From: Micromonospora sp. H61
Lineage (GTDB): Bacteria > Actinomycetota > Actinomycetes > Mycobacteriales > Micromonosporaceae
Assembly (NCBI RefSeq): GCF_018070325.1
Contig: NZ_JAGPXY010000006.1
Location: forward strand, 1 to 64,000
Reading direction: 5' to 3'
DNA length: 64,000 nt
A model generated the notes under the pieces. The model saw only the letters and a list, made by a program, of their open reading frames with translations. It was not told the origin of the DNA and did no database searches. Below, in pieces: positions 1-7,807 of this stretch. The stretch's first letter is position 1; the number at the start of each line of letters is the position of its first letter. Position numbers and translations under genes: made by a program.

Positions 1-534
1 GTCGACGTCGTCATTGTCCCCGGCGTCCGCGTCTTCTGCGTCGCCGGCGTCGTCGTCAGCGTCGTCGGCGTCGTCGTCAGCGTCGACCGGCTCCTGCTCG
101 GCCTTGACCACCGAGCCGTTGTCCCGGTCGACGTCCACCTCGTGCTCGGTGTCGCCGGCGACGATCTCGACGCTCCACACCGGTCGGCCGTTCTCCTGCT
201 CGGCTTCGACCTCGACGATCTGACCGCCACCGGCCTTGGCGAGCGCGATCTCACCGGCGCGCTTCTCGTCGACAGCGCTACCCGCGGGCGCGCTGCCGGT
301 CGACGGCGTACCGGTCGACGGCGTACCGGTCGACGGCGTACCCGATGGGGTTCCGGCCGACGGCGAGCCGGTGACCACCGGCGCGTCGGTGGCCGTCGGC
401 GCGACGGTCGCCGCGGCGAGTGCCGTGCCGCCGGTCCGCGAGTCGTTCGCGGCGTTGACGCCGAGCGCGACCCCGGCCACCGCCAGCACCGCCGACCCGC
501 CGACCGACGCCAGGAGCAGATTGGTGCGCTTCAT
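1..534 (-). CDS. PepSY-domain exported protein (C-terminus cut by window edge)
   Basis: The frame stays open from ATG 534 to the window edge (178 codons), so the C-terminus is missing. Residues 1-30 form an uncleaved or cleavable signal/anchor (MKRTNLLLASVGG, then a hydrophobic stretch). A Thr/Pro/Ser-rich linker with GTPST repeats follows, then a PepSY-like module at about residues 85-140 (EKRAGEIALAKAGG, GRPVWSVEIV, HEVDVDRDNGSVV). The tail is very Asp-rich. An AGGAAAGGTGG ribosome site precedes the ATG. PepSY proteins act outside the membrane and often sit beside two-component systems, as here (1224-3202); a sensor-modulating role is inference. The family call is fairly safe; the function is unknown. 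Confidence 0.8.
   Translation of the reverse strand, partial: MKRTNLLLASVGGSAVLAVAGVALGVNAANDSRTGGTALAAATVAPTATDAPVVTGSPSAGTPSGTPSTGTPSTGTPSTGSAPAGSAVDEKRAGEIALAKAGGGQIVEVEAEQENGRPVWSVEIVAGDTEHEVDVDRDNGSVVKAEQEPVDADDDADDADDDAGDAEDADAGDNDDVD
296..340. repeat. Three perfect tandem copies of a 15-bp unit
   Basis: CCGGTCGACGGCGTA occurs three times head to tail at 296-310, 311-325 and 326-340. It encodes the GTPST repeats in the linker of the PepSY protein. The unit length is a multiple of three, so copy-number change would keep the frame and only vary linker length. Confidence 0.9.
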
Positions 535-640
535 CGTGGTGTCCACCTTTCCTCGGTTGTCGACTTCGAGGATCGGCGAGATCGGGATAGCACCGCGCTG
601 TCCGGACGCTAACGGCGGGTTAAGGCGGTCGGGGGCCGGG

Positions 641-1195
641 TCAGCCGCGCCGGTTGAGTTCCGCTTCCAGCCGCTGGACGAGCGTCTTGCGGTCCTTGCT
701 GGCGCGCTCGTTGCGCAGCGCGGTCTTGAGCTGGCGCGTGTCGAGGCCACGGACCAGCTTGGCCGCCTCCGCGACCGACATCTCCGTCATCCGTCCGGCC
801 GTGGTGGCGTCCCGACGCGCCCGTTTGGCCGGCCCGGTGTTGGCGACATACTGCTTGCCGGATCGGGACGCTTCGCGCTTCTTCGTGTCGGTCGCGCGCT
901 TCTGGTTCTCCGACATCTCCTCCCATGCCTTCTTGGGCAGGTAGCGACTCGTCGTGGCGCCCTTGCGCGCACGGGTGTCGCCCTCCTTCGTCTGCCATTT
1001 CTCGTTGCCCCAGCGCTGGAGAGACTTCTGCCGCTCGTCCTTTTCGCCCAGGAATCCGCCGCCGCGCTTCTTGTACTCCTGAGTGACCAACTGTGACTTG
1101 CGCGCCGACCACTGCCCCGGCCGCCCGCCCTTGTCGGAAGCCTTGATCTCTTCCTTGATCTGCTCTCTGAGCTCGGGTTTCGTATACCGCGCCAT
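641..1195 (-). CDS. DUF5872-like basic protein
   Basis: This 184-residue, strongly basic, soluble protein starts MARYTKPELREQIKEE and carries the conserved block KGGRPGQWSARKSQLVTQEY with further Trp/Lys-rich motifs (WGNEKWQT, RYLPKKAWEE) that I associate with DUF5872. The last 45 residues look like a short SAP or Rho-N-type helical module (SVAEAAKLVRGLDTRQLK). The Lys/Arg content suggests nucleic-acid binding, but that is inference. It stands alone between the PepSY gene and the sensor kinase, all on the minus strand. Confidence 0.7.
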   Translation of the reverse strand: MARYTKPELREQIKEEIKASDKGGRPGQWSARKSQLVTQEYKKRGGGFLGEKDERQKSLQRWGNEKWQTKEGDTRARKGATTSRYLPKKAWEEMSENQKRATDTKKREASRSGKQYVANTGPAKRARRDATTAGRMTEMSVAEAAKLVRGLDTRQLKTALRNERASKDRKTLVQRLEAELNRRG

Positions 1196-1223
1196 GACTG
1201 GCAGCTACCCGGCACCGCAGGGC

Positions 1224-2510
1224 CTATGCGTCCCGCGGCGACGTCGCAGGCCCGAGCCGGAGCACCACCTGCGCGCCGCCTTGCGCGCCGGCCCGCAACT
1301 CCAGTCGACCGCCGGCGGCCTGCGCCGCGCGTCGGGCGATGTCCAGGCCGAGGCCGGTGGACCCGGCCGCGCTGGCGCCCCGCCGGATCGCGCCGGCGGG
1401 CATGCCCGGGCCCTCGTCGGCGACGGTGAGGACAACCTCGCCCGCCTCACGGGCCAGCCGGACGGCGAACGGCGTCCCGTCGGGGGTGTGCGCGAAGACG
1501 TTGCCGAGCAGAGCGTCCACGGCCGCCGTCAGGTTGTCGGCGGCCACACCGACGGGAAGAGGGCCGGGCGTCAGGTCGAGGGTGACGGCCCGGCCGGTGT
1601 CCTCGGCCAGCACCGACCAGAACGCGACCCGGTCGGCGACGATCGCGGCCGCGTCCGAGGAGGCCGGTTGCGCCGGTGCGTGCCGCCACCGGGCCTGCCG
1701 GATCAGCCCGGTGACCGCGCGTTCGAGCCCGTCGGCGGCGGCGGTGATCCGCGCCGCGTCGTCCGGGTCACGCAACGACTCCGCCTCCAGCCGCAACGCG
1801 GTCAGCGGCGTACGCAGCTGGTGGGACAGGTCGGCCACCTGTTCGCGCTCCTGCACCAGGAGCACCTGGATGCGGGTCGCGAGATGGTTGAGCGCGCCGG
1901 CCACCTCGCGCAGCTCGGGCGGACCGGCCGGCGTGACCCGGGCGTCCAGTTCGGCGTTGGCCAGCCGGTGTGAGACGGCCGAGAGGTCGCTGATCGGCCG
2001 GACCAGGGTGCGCGCCAGCCGGTCGGCGACCAGCAGCCCGATCAGCACGAGGATCACGCCGAGCAGCGCCAGCACCAACCAGGCCCGGGTGACCCCGGCG
2101 GTCAGCTCGTGCTGCGGCACCGCGATCCGGATCACCCCGGTGCCGTCCGCCCGGCCCTGCACGGCGATGACCACCTCCCGGCCGGCCGCCGACTCACCGG
2201 TGAGGCTCTGTCCGCGCGCGGCGAGGGCCACCGCGGGCGTACGCGGTGTCTGGGCGCCGAGCACCGTGCCGTCGGGTAGGAAGACGCTCACCGGTCGACC
2301 GGAGTCCACGGCGAGCTGCTCGACGGTGAGCCGGATGGTCGCCGCGTCGGCGGTGCCGACCACCGGCACCAGGCTCTGCGCGTCGGCGGTGGCCCGAACG
2401 GTGGCCCGGTCCTCGGCGACGGTGCGCACCAGCAGCGCCAACGGCACCAGGAACGCGATGAGGGTGAGGACGCTGACCGCGGCTACCAGCAGCGCGAGAC
2501 GTGCCCTCAC
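1224..2510 (-). CDS. Two-component sensor histidine kinase (HAMP, HisKA, HATPase)
   Basis: This 428-residue membrane kinase starts at GTG 2510, whose first bases overlap the TGA of the response regulator (GTGA), indicating translational coupling. The N-terminal membrane helix (ARLALLVAAVSVLTLIAF) is followed by a sensor segment of about 130 residues, a second helix (LVLALLGVILVLIGLL), a HAMP linker, the phosphoacceptor motif LSHQLRTPLTALRLEAESL and an ATPase domain with DEGPGMP and GLGLDIARR. It resembles BaeS/CssS-type kinases that sense envelope stress. It should phosphorylate the regulator encoded just upstream; the signal is unknown, and the nearby PepSY protein is a possible modulator. 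Confidence 0.93.
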   Translation of the reverse strand: MRARLALLVAAVSVLTLIAFLVPLALLVRTVAEDRATVRATADAQSLVPVVGTADAATIRLTVEQLAVDSGRPVSVFLPDGTVLGAQTPRTPAVALAARGQSLTGESAAGREVVIAVQGRADGTGVIRIAVPQHELTAGVTRAWLVLALLGVILVLIGLLVADRLARTLVRPISDLSAVSHRLANAELDARVTPAGPPELREVAGALNHLATRIQVLLVQEREQVADLSHQLRTPLTALRLEAESLRDPDDAARITAAADGLERAVTGLIRQARWRHAPAQPASSDAAAIVADRVAFWSVLAEDTGRAVTLDLTPGPLPVGVAADNLTAAVDALLGNVFAHTPDGTPFAVRLAREAGEVVLTVADEGPGMPAGAIRRGASAAGSTGLGLDIARRAAQAAGGRLELRAGAQGGAQVVLRLGPATSPRDA

Positions 2511-3202
2511 GGCTGCGCCGCCGGGGCTTCCAGACGCACCCCGACACCACGTACGGTGTGCAGGTAGCGAGGCTGTTGGGCGTTCTCCCCCAACTTGCGG
2601 CGCAACCAGGACAGGTGCACGTCGACGGTCTTGTCGGCGCCGCCGTACGGGATCTGCCACACCTCCGTGAGCAGCTCACGTTTGGTGACCACCTGACCCG
2701 GTCGGCCGGCGAGGTGGTGCAGCAGATCGAACTCACGGGGCGTCAGCTCGACCGCCACCCCGTCCAGGGTCACCTGCCGCGCCCGGGGGTCGACGCGGAG
2801 CCCGCCGACAACGAGCGCCGGGACCTGCCCGTCGGCGCCGGAGGGACCGCGCCGCAGCACCGCCCGGACGCGGGCGTCGAGCTGCGCCGCGGTGAACGGT
2901 TTGACCACGTAGTCGTCGGCGCCCGCGTCGAGCACCCGGACGATTTCGGTCTCGTCGTCACGCGCCGTGGCCACGATGACCGGCACCGAGCTGACCGCGC
3001 GCAGCATCCGCAGCAGCTCACGGCCGTCCAGGTCGGGCAGGCCCAGGTCGAGCACGACGAGGTCGGGTCGGTCCTCCAACGCGTCGCGGAGCCCGGCCAT
3101 CGCGGTCGAGGCCGCCGCCACCGCGTGGCCGCGTTCGCGCAGGGCCCGGATCAGCGGGGTACGGATCGTCAGGTCGTCCTCGATGAGCAACAGGCGGGCC
3201 AC
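2507..3202 (-). CDS. OmpR/PhoB-family response regulator
   Basis: I chose GTG 3202 (VARLLLIEDDLTIR) because receiver domains begin here; an upstream in-frame start at 3280 would add a non-conserved leader. The 231 residues contain a receiver domain with acidic pair ED, phosphoacceptor in VVLDLGLPDLDG, the Thr of VATARDD and the Lys of YVVKPF. A winged-helix DNA-binding domain follows (LTPREFDLLHHLAGRPGQVV). It pairs with the kinase at 1224-2510 by overlap. Its targets are unknown; the nearby PepSY gene and the divergent membrane protein at 3305 are candidates. Confidence 0.94.
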   Translation of the reverse strand: MARLLLIEDDLTIRTPLIRALRERGHAVAAASTAMAGLRDALEDRPDLVVLDLGLPDLDGRELLRMLRAVSSVPVIVATARDDETEIVRVLDAGADDYVVKPFTAAQLDARVRAVLRRGPSGADGQVPALVVGGLRVDPRARQVTLDGVAVELTPREFDLLHHLAGRPGQVVTKRELLTEVWQIPYGGADKTVDVHLSWLRRKLGENAQQPRYLHTVRGVGVRLEAPAAQP

Positions 3203-3304
3203 AGCTGGCAGGCTAACCGCTGCCACCGGCAGTGCGGCGCACGTTAACCACGCCTTAGCGAACGGATGTGCAAACGACAAGGACGGATCAGGGATAGTCA
3301 GGGG

Positions 3305-3769
3305 ATGGGCCGTCGTTCGCTCCTCGTCGCCACCGGTTGGGTGGCCACCGCCGCCATCGCCACCCTGATCGGCCTGGGCGCGATCCGGTTGGTGGGCGAG
3401 AGCCTCACCGGCACCCCGGGCGGGGTGCGCAGCGAGGCCGAGATCGAGCGGGCGCTCGCCGCACCGGAGCCGGTGCCCACCGGCACCACGGGCACCGCCT
3501 CGGCCGGGCCGGGCACCACGGGCCCCGCCCCGAGCGCGAGCGCCGGGGCCCGTCGGGGGTTCGCCACGGACGGCGGCACGGCCGTCGCCGAGTGCGGCGT
3601 CGGCGGCGTACGCCTCGTCTCCTGGGCGCCCGCGCAGGGTTACCGGGTCCGCGACGTGGACCGGGGCCCGGACGACGACGTCGAGGTCACGTTCCAGGGG
3701 GCGACCCGGGAGTACGAGTTGAAGGTCCGCTGCATCGGCTCGGAGCCGGTGGCCGTCGCCGACGACTGA
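3305..3769 (+). CDS. Small membrane-anchored protein of unknown function
   Basis: This 154-residue protein starts at ATG 3305 (MGRRSLLVATGW); an earlier in-frame start at 3266 lacks a plausible leader. It has one N-terminal membrane helix (about residues 6-30), a Gly/Thr/Ala/Pro-rich extracytoplasmic linker and a compact C-terminal domain of about 75 residues with two cysteines (AECGVGG, KVRCIGSE) that could form a disulfide outside the cell. It is divergent from the response regulator across about 100 bp, so it may belong to the same regulon. I do not recognise the family. Confidence 0.7.
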   Translation: MGRRSLLVATGWVATAAIATLIGLGAIRLVGESLTGTPGGVRSEAEIERALAAPEPVPTGTTGTASAGPGTTGPAPSASAGARRGFATDGGTAVAECGVGGVRLVSWAPAQGYRVRDVDRGPDDDVEVTFQGATREYELKVRCIGSEPVAVADD

Positions 3770-3805
3770 CGACCTGAGAGCAGGTGAGGTGAGTGTCGCG
3801 GCGGT

Positions 3806-4258
3806 TCAGCGGCTCCGCAGCGCGTCCACCAACCTTCGGAGCGTCGCGCGTGCATTCTCGAGATCGCTGAGGCTGAGACCCGCTCGGTCCACGGCGGCCC
3901 GGCGGTCGGCGTCCGAGCGTTCCAGGAGGCCGGTGAGCGTGGCCAGCCCTGCTGTCGTGAGTGTCACCAGTGGCGCGCGGCGGTGATCGGGGTTGTCGTG
4001 CAACTCCACCATCCCGGCTCGGGCCAGGTCGTCGACCACTCGCTGCACGCTCTGTCGAGCGAGGCCAAGTCTGCGCGCCGCGCTCGCGACGGTGCGGGAG
4101 CCGTCGGAGAGCACGCTCATCACGTGCCATCGGGCGGCAGTCTGTCCCTCTTCTCGGGCCAGCTCCTCGCTTGAGCGCCGAGACTCGCCGGCCAGCTCGT
4201 ACACGTCCGCCATCAGCAGCCGATAGGCGTCGACCCGGTCCTGCTTCCGTTCCGTCAT
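3806..4258 (-). CDS. MarR-family transcriptional regulator
   Basis: The 150-residue protein from ATG 4258 (MTERKQDRVDAYRLLM) has the MarR winged-helix core: RWHVMSVLSDGSRTVASAARR, recognition helix LARQSVQRVVDDL, and the wing with the D-x-R-R signature (NPDHRRAPLVTLTTAG). Such regulators bind palindromes as dimers and are released by small ligands. It is divergent from the small gene at 4314 across two overlapping inverted repeats, so it probably represses that gene and itself. Confidence 0.92.
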   Translation of the reverse strand: MTERKQDRVDAYRLLMADVYELAGESRRSSEELAREEGQTAARWHVMSVLSDGSRTVASAARRLGLARQSVQRVVDDLARAGMVELHDNPDHRRAPLVTLTTAGLATLTGLLERSDADRRAAVDRAGLSLSDLENARATLRRLVDALRSR

Positions 4259-4282
4259 CGGCAGCACGTTACCGAACATTGA

Positions 4283-4314
4283 CAGTCTGGCACCAGACTG
4301 ACAGCATACTGTCA
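4283..4314. promoter_or_regulatory. Putative MarR operator: two overlapping perfect inverted repeats
   Basis: CAGTCTGG-CA-CCAGACTG (4283-4300) is a perfect 8-bp-arm palindrome. TGACAG-CATA-CTGTCA (4299-4314) is a second one that reaches the A of the ATG at 4314. Both lie between the divergent MarR gene and the gene at 4314. Bound protein would cover the translation start region of the + strand gene, whose transcript may be leaderless or nearly so because no ribosome site is visible. Confidence 0.8.
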
Positions 4315-4691
4315 TGATTCTTCGACTGTGGAGCGGGTGGACGGAGCCCGCTCTCGCTGACGCCTACGAACGGTTGTTGACGCAGGACATCGCGCCCTCG
4401 ATCCTTGCCCGGCGCGTGGCCGGGCTACAGGAGCTTCGGGTTCTGCGTCGTTCCCCGCAGGAGCTGGATCCCGCCAAGGGCAGCGAATTTCTCACCGCCA
4501 TGACCTTCACCGACTTCGCCGCGGTGGCAGCCTTCACCGGCGGCGATCCGTCAACCTCCGTTGTCCCGCCCGCTGCCCGTGATCTGCTCGGGCGCTTCGA
4601 TCGGCAGTCCCGGCACTATCTCAGCCGAGCGGTGTTCCCCGAGGGCCATGGGAGACCCCACGGTCGGGTGAGCAGTCTGCCGCTTCACTGA
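4314..4691 (+). CDS. Antibiotic-biosynthesis-monooxygenase-like small protein
   Basis: This 125-residue protein begins MILRLWSGWTEPALADAYERLL, the usual opening of dimeric alpha-beta-barrel (ABM/Dabb-like) proteins, and continues with LQELRVLRRS and a strand/helix pattern consistent with one ferredoxin-like fold. No cofactor motif is visible, so it may oxidise, sequester or sense a small aromatic compound. It is divergent from the MarR gene and starts inside the second inverted repeat. Its last 7 bp overlap the convergent gene at 4685. Confidence 0.65.
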   Translation: MILRLWSGWTEPALADAYERLLTQDIAPSILARRVAGLQELRVLRRSPQELDPAKGSEFLTAMTFTDFAAVAAFTGGDPSTSVVPPAARDLLGRFDRQSRHYLSRAVFPEGHGRPHGRVSSLPLH

Positions 4692-5761
4692 CCCATTGGC
4701 TGCTCGCGGTCGGCGTTGCGGCCGAGGGCGACCATGCGCAGGGTCTCCTCCCGACGGCGGACGAGCAACGCCCCGGCCAGGAAGGTCACCGGCGCGACGA
4801 GCACCAGCATCGCCCACTGCGCCGGCACCAGGGGGACGACGTGTCCCATGTGCATGGTCGAGGTGACCCAACCGGCGAGGGCACTGTCGATCACCAGGGC
4901 GAGGGCCGCCACCGGCAGGAGCATGACGACGACCCGTCGGCGTACCTCCGGAGTGAGCGTGGCTACCGCGATCACCATGGCCGACGCGGCGCCCGCCAGG
5001 CCCGCGACGTAGAGCCAGAGGACCAGCTCACTGCTCGCCTCGATGTCGTAGAAGACCTGATAGGACGTTCCGCCGACGAATACGAATGCGGGACTGGTCA
5101 CCCGGTTTGTCACCAGCAGCGCGACGATCGCGGCCGGTGCGAGCAGCAGGGCCAGCAGTCGGCGTACGCCCAGCAGCGTGATCGCCCGGCGGCGCGGCGC
5201 CGGCACGGTGAGCGCGGCGGCTACCACCACGGCGAGGGCGAGCTGCGGCAGCGTGTCCACCACGTAGGTCGGGTTGTCACTGGTCTGCGGGGCGACCAGC
5301 GCGCCCCAACCGAGCACGCCGGCCCAGGCCAGACCGGCGGCGACCCAACGCCATCCGACCAGCACCGTGGCGCAGACACCCGCCCAGCCGGCGACGCGCA
5401 ACCAGTCGACGAGATCCGGGCTGCTCGACCCGAACGCGGGCGGCATCTTCGGCGCGAGGACGAGCTGGTCGAGCAGCGCCTTTCCGGCGAGGGCCAGCAG
5501 GACGACCCCGGCCAGCAGGCCGGTCACCGTCGCCGCGTCCGCCCAGCTTGGCTCGGTGAACCCCCGTGCGCCCACCCGCAACCGCGCCCGCAACCCGGCG
5601 CCGACCAGATTCCGCACATCGGCGGCGGCGGGTCGTCGCTGGCCCGGCCGCGCGCCGGCGAGGAGCACGGCCAACATCTCGTCCTCGTACACCCGACGGT
5701 GTTCCCACGGATAGGCGGCCAGCAGCCGCCGGTAGCGGCGCTCCAGATCGTCGCTGCTCAC
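4685..5761 (-). CDS. Multi-pass membrane protein co-expressed with PadR regulator
   Basis: The 358-residue protein starts MSSDDLERRYRRLLAAYPWEHRRVYEDEML, a cytoplasmic leader often seen in actinobacterial membrane proteins paired with PadR regulators, followed by about eight or nine hydrophobic segments. The ATG overlaps the TGA of the PadR gene by four bases, so the pair is co-translated. No transporter or enzyme motif is visible. By context it is the PadR-controlled effector, perhaps an ABC-permease-like or envelope protein, but this is inference. Confidence 0.8.
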   Translation of the reverse strand: MSSDDLERRYRRLLAAYPWEHRRVYEDEMLAVLLAGARPGQRRPAAADVRNLVGAGLRARLRVGARGFTEPSWADAATVTGLLAGVVLLALAGKALLDQLVLAPKMPPAFGSSSPDLVDWLRVAGWAGVCATVLVGWRWVAAGLAWAGVLGWGALVAPQTSDNPTYVVDTLPQLALAVVVAAALTVPAPRRRAITLLGVRRLLALLLAPAAIVALLVTNRVTSPAFVFVGGTSYQVFYDIEASSELVLWLYVAGLAGAASAMVIAVATLTPEVRRRVVVMLLPVAALALVIDSALAGWVTSTMHMGHVVPLVPAQWAMLVLVAPVTFLAGALLVRRREETLRMVALGRNADREQPMGQ

Positions 5762-6105
5762 GCCGCTCCCCCGTCAGTCAGGAGGCCACTGCGGCGCAGC
5801 CGCACCCGAGCGGCGTCCGCGTTGTGTCGGAGGCGGGACGCCTCCTCGGTGAGCCGCCGCGCGCCCAGGGCGGTGAGGCGGTAGTAGCGGCGCAGCCGCG
5901 ACTGCACCACCTCTTCGCGCTCGACCTCGATGAGGCCGTCAGCGCGGAGCCGGTCGAGGACGGCGTAGAGGGTGCCGGCGCGTAGGCGCACCCGTCCGTC
6001 GGAGATGCGCAGCACGTCCTCGATGACGGCGTACCCGTGCATGGGCGCCTCCGCCAGCGCGGTGAGCACCAGGAACGTCGGTTCCCGCAGTGGAGACTCA
6101 GCCAT
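5758..6105 (-). CDS. PadR-family transcriptional regulator
   Basis: The 115 residues from ATG 6105 (MAESPLREPTFLVLTALAE) contain the typical PadR winged helix (PMHGYAVIEDVL, RLRAGTLYAVLDRLRADGLIEVE) and a short C-terminal dimer helix. ATG 6117 is a possible alternative but would place the start inside the operator, and family members begin just before LREPTFL. A perfect inverted repeat lies immediately upstream, so autoregulation is likely. It is translationally coupled to the membrane protein gene at 4685-5761. Confidence 0.92.
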   Translation of the reverse strand: MAESPLREPTFLVLTALAEAPMHGYAVIEDVLRISDGRVRLRAGTLYAVLDRLRADGLIEVEREEVVQSRLRRYYRLTALGARRLTEEASRLRHNADAARVRLRRSGLLTDGGAA

Positions 6106-6113
6106 GCCAGGAA

Positions 6114-6138
6114 GCATATACCGATAGCCGGTATATGC
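6114..6138. promoter_or_regulatory. Putative PadR operator, perfect inverted repeat
   Basis: GCATATACCG (6114-6123), a 5-nt spacer and CGGTATATGC (6129-6138) form a perfect 10-bp-arm palindrome that is AT-rich in otherwise very GC-rich DNA. It sits directly upstream of the PadR start and probably also overlaps the -10 region. Confidence 0.85.
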
Positions 6139-6430
6139 AAGGACGGCGAGAGCTGGGGGACGAACGCAGCCGGCACGAAGATCCGCAGTCGGTGGAGGCG
6201 TCGCTCCAGCAGTGACGTGAAGCGTCGCATGACGTGTTGCGGTGCTCCATCCGGCCGGGTGTCTCGCATCCGGATCAGTGCGGTGGTCGGGCTGGCGTTC
6301 GCCGACTGACGACTCTCACTGGCGCCGGAAGCACTCGGAGCGCAGGCGGCGGAAGTCTCGTGTTCTCTCTCGCTGACGTACCGGGTGCGCAAGTTCCGAG
6401 CGGACGCTTCTCCAGCGTTTGATCCGCTTG
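6139..6430. other. Intergenic region without recognisable gene
   Basis: These roughly 290 bp lie between the PadR operator and the stop of the HAD gene. I find no convincing reading frame, RNA gene or strong hairpin. It probably carries the PadR operon promoter near 6139-6180 and spacer DNA. Confidence 0.5.
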
Positions 6431-7090
6431 TCAGCTAGCGGGCAAGGCGATGGTGTCGAGCCAGGCGCTGAGGGCGGGCGCGACGGCATGGAGGTCAGGG
6501 CCGTTGACCGTTTCGTTGGCGGCGGCACGAGCTTCGGGGGTCGCGTTGAATGCGATGGCACAGCCGACCACGCCGAACAGCGGTACATCCGAGCGCCCGT
6601 CACCGATGGCCGCGCAGTGCCGGAGTTCGACGCCCAGCTCGCTGGCCATCCTGATGGCGAAATCGCGCTTGGCCTGCTCGTCGAACTGCTCGGCGACCTC
6701 GCCGCTGTAGCGGCCGTCGACTATGTGCAAGCGTGGTCCGCACGCTCGGTCGAAGCCGAAGCGGCTGCACAGGTAGGCGCCGACGAAGTCCCACGCCAGC
6801 GTGGTCAGTACCGGCACGAGCGAATGGGCCCGGCACCACGAAACCGTCTCCGCGATGCCGTCCACCAGTGGCAACGACTCCAGAAAAGCCTGTGCTTCAG
6901 CGGGTGTCCTGCTTGCCCACCCACGAGCTTCGAGCACGCACGCCTCGTCACTGCTCAAGGTGCCAGCTGCGTAGCCGGCTTGTATTTGTGCGATCTCCTT
7001 GGCATTGCCGACGAGCTCGGCGAGGTGCTGGCCGCTACTGGTCGGCGTCAGCGTTCCATCGACATCAAAGAACGCCGCTCCACGGATCAT
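6431..7090 (-). CDS. HAD-superfamily (subfamily IB, SerB-like) phosphatase
   Basis: The 219-residue protein has motif I FFDVDGTLT near residue 8, a cap region of about 70 residues, motif II Thr in PVLTTLAWD, the basic residue of AKRDFA and motif III AAIGDGRSDVPLF. This is the complete catalytic set of phosphoserine-phosphatase-like HAD hydrolases; the two Asp of motif I act as nucleophile and acid/base. The substrate cannot be told from sequence. It is monocistronic and ends in a region with no gene upstream for about 760 bp. Confidence 0.88.
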   Translation of the reverse strand: MIRGAAFFDVDGTLTPTSSGQHLAELVGNAKEIAQIQAGYAAGTLSSDEACVLEARGWASRTPAEAQAFLESLPLVDGIAETVSWCRAHSLVPVLTTLAWDFVGAYLCSRFGFDRACGPRLHIVDGRYSGEVAEQFDEQAKRDFAIRMASELGVELRHCAAIGDGRSDVPLFGVVGCAIAFNATPEARAAANETVNGPDLHAVAPALSAWLDTIALPAS

Positions 7091-7281
7091 GGCCGAGACA
7101 GTACCCGTCAGACGTGGGCTCCCGGGCAGTCACCTCATGCTGGCGGCTGCCAAGCGCAGGGGCCGCGAGCGCATCAGACCCCTTGAGCGGCATCGCATCC
7201 ACTGATCCACGGCATCAGCTTCCCTGCGCCGCATCAGCTCCGCTCAGCCAGGAGTTACCGGAATAGCGACGACAGCTCGGG

Positions 7282-7454
7282 GTCAAGCTGGAGACCGATG
7301 ACCTACGCCAGTACGGCGCGGCGTACGCGACGCTGGCCGTTGCACAGGAGTCGTACGACTCCGCGACGCCGTGGAGGACGCAGCCAACAAGCTCGATGGC
7401 CCAGATGACTCCGACGCCGGCACGAGCCTGTACTACATCTCCGACTGGCTTTAG
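7282..7454 (+). pseudogene. Decayed fragment of an unknown protein gene
   Basis: One frame reads VKLETDDLRQYGAAYATLAVAQESYDS with no start of its own. A shift of frame near 7365-7380 then gives DAVEDAANKLDGPDDSD followed by AGTSLYYISDWL and TAG at 7452-7454. Both halves have protein-like composition and together look like the C-terminus of a small protein interrupted by a frameshift and lacking its N-terminus. I do not recognise the parent family. Confidence 0.5.
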
Positions 7455-7472
7455 GACGAACGGCCGTTCGTC
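7455..7472. repeat. 18-bp perfect palindrome
   Basis: GACGAACGGCCGTTCGTC is fully self-complementary and directly follows the stop codon of the decayed gene fragment. It could be a terminator remnant or a protein-binding site; no T-run follows it. Confidence 0.7.
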
Positions 7473-7490
7473 AACTGGTGCCCGCCTCGC

Positions 7491-7561
7491 CGATCATGGG
7501 ATTGTGGTGGGCGACAAAGCGCCCGTAAAACCCCAAGCCAGGCACCACCGCTCCATGATCG
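7491..7561. repeat. REP/MITE-like imperfect inverted repeat 1
   Basis: The 19-base ends CGATCATGGGATTGTGGTG (7491-7509) and CACCACCGCTCCATGATCG (7543-7561) match as inverted arms at 15 of 19 positions, with about 33 bp between them. Similar palindromic intergenic elements are, to my memory, scattered in Micromonospora genomes; a genome search would be needed to confirm copies. Confidence 0.6.
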
Positions 7562-7586
7562 CAGAGCCCGAACCGATCCTGCTCCG

Positions 7587-7656
7587 CGATCTTGCATTTT
7601 CTGTCCCGACGCAAGGGGCACATCCACCCATATCAACAACAGAAACCGCAAGATCG
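7587..7656. repeat. REP/MITE-like imperfect inverted repeat 2
   Basis: CGATCTTGCATTTTCTGT (7587-7604) and ACAGAAACCGCAAGATCG (7639-7656) pair at 16 of 18 positions around a 34-bp centre. The ends are AT-richer than the surroundings, and the element has the size and form of a short non-autonomous palindromic repeat. It lies 25 bp from repeat 1. Confidence 0.65.
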
Positions 7657-7807
7657 ACGCGGTCCTCTTGCTCGCCACACGTTGATCTACCACCAGTCCT
7701 TCTCCAGCAGAGGGTGACCCGCCGACCACAGCCCTAACGCAACGGCGTTGAGGAGTATTTGTCAGACGACCCTCGGAGCTACTGAACATCACGTGATCGA
7801 GGCGAGC

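Noticed and set aside
3209-3218. CAGGCTAACC, similar to the core of an iron box, near the response regulator start
   Set aside because: Only the core fits; the outer TTAGG/CCTAA arms are missing, so it does not reach the level of the other boxes.
7451-7792. 113-codon minus-strand frame in the gene-poor region
   Set aside because: It runs across both palindromic elements and has no protein-like features or ribosome site.
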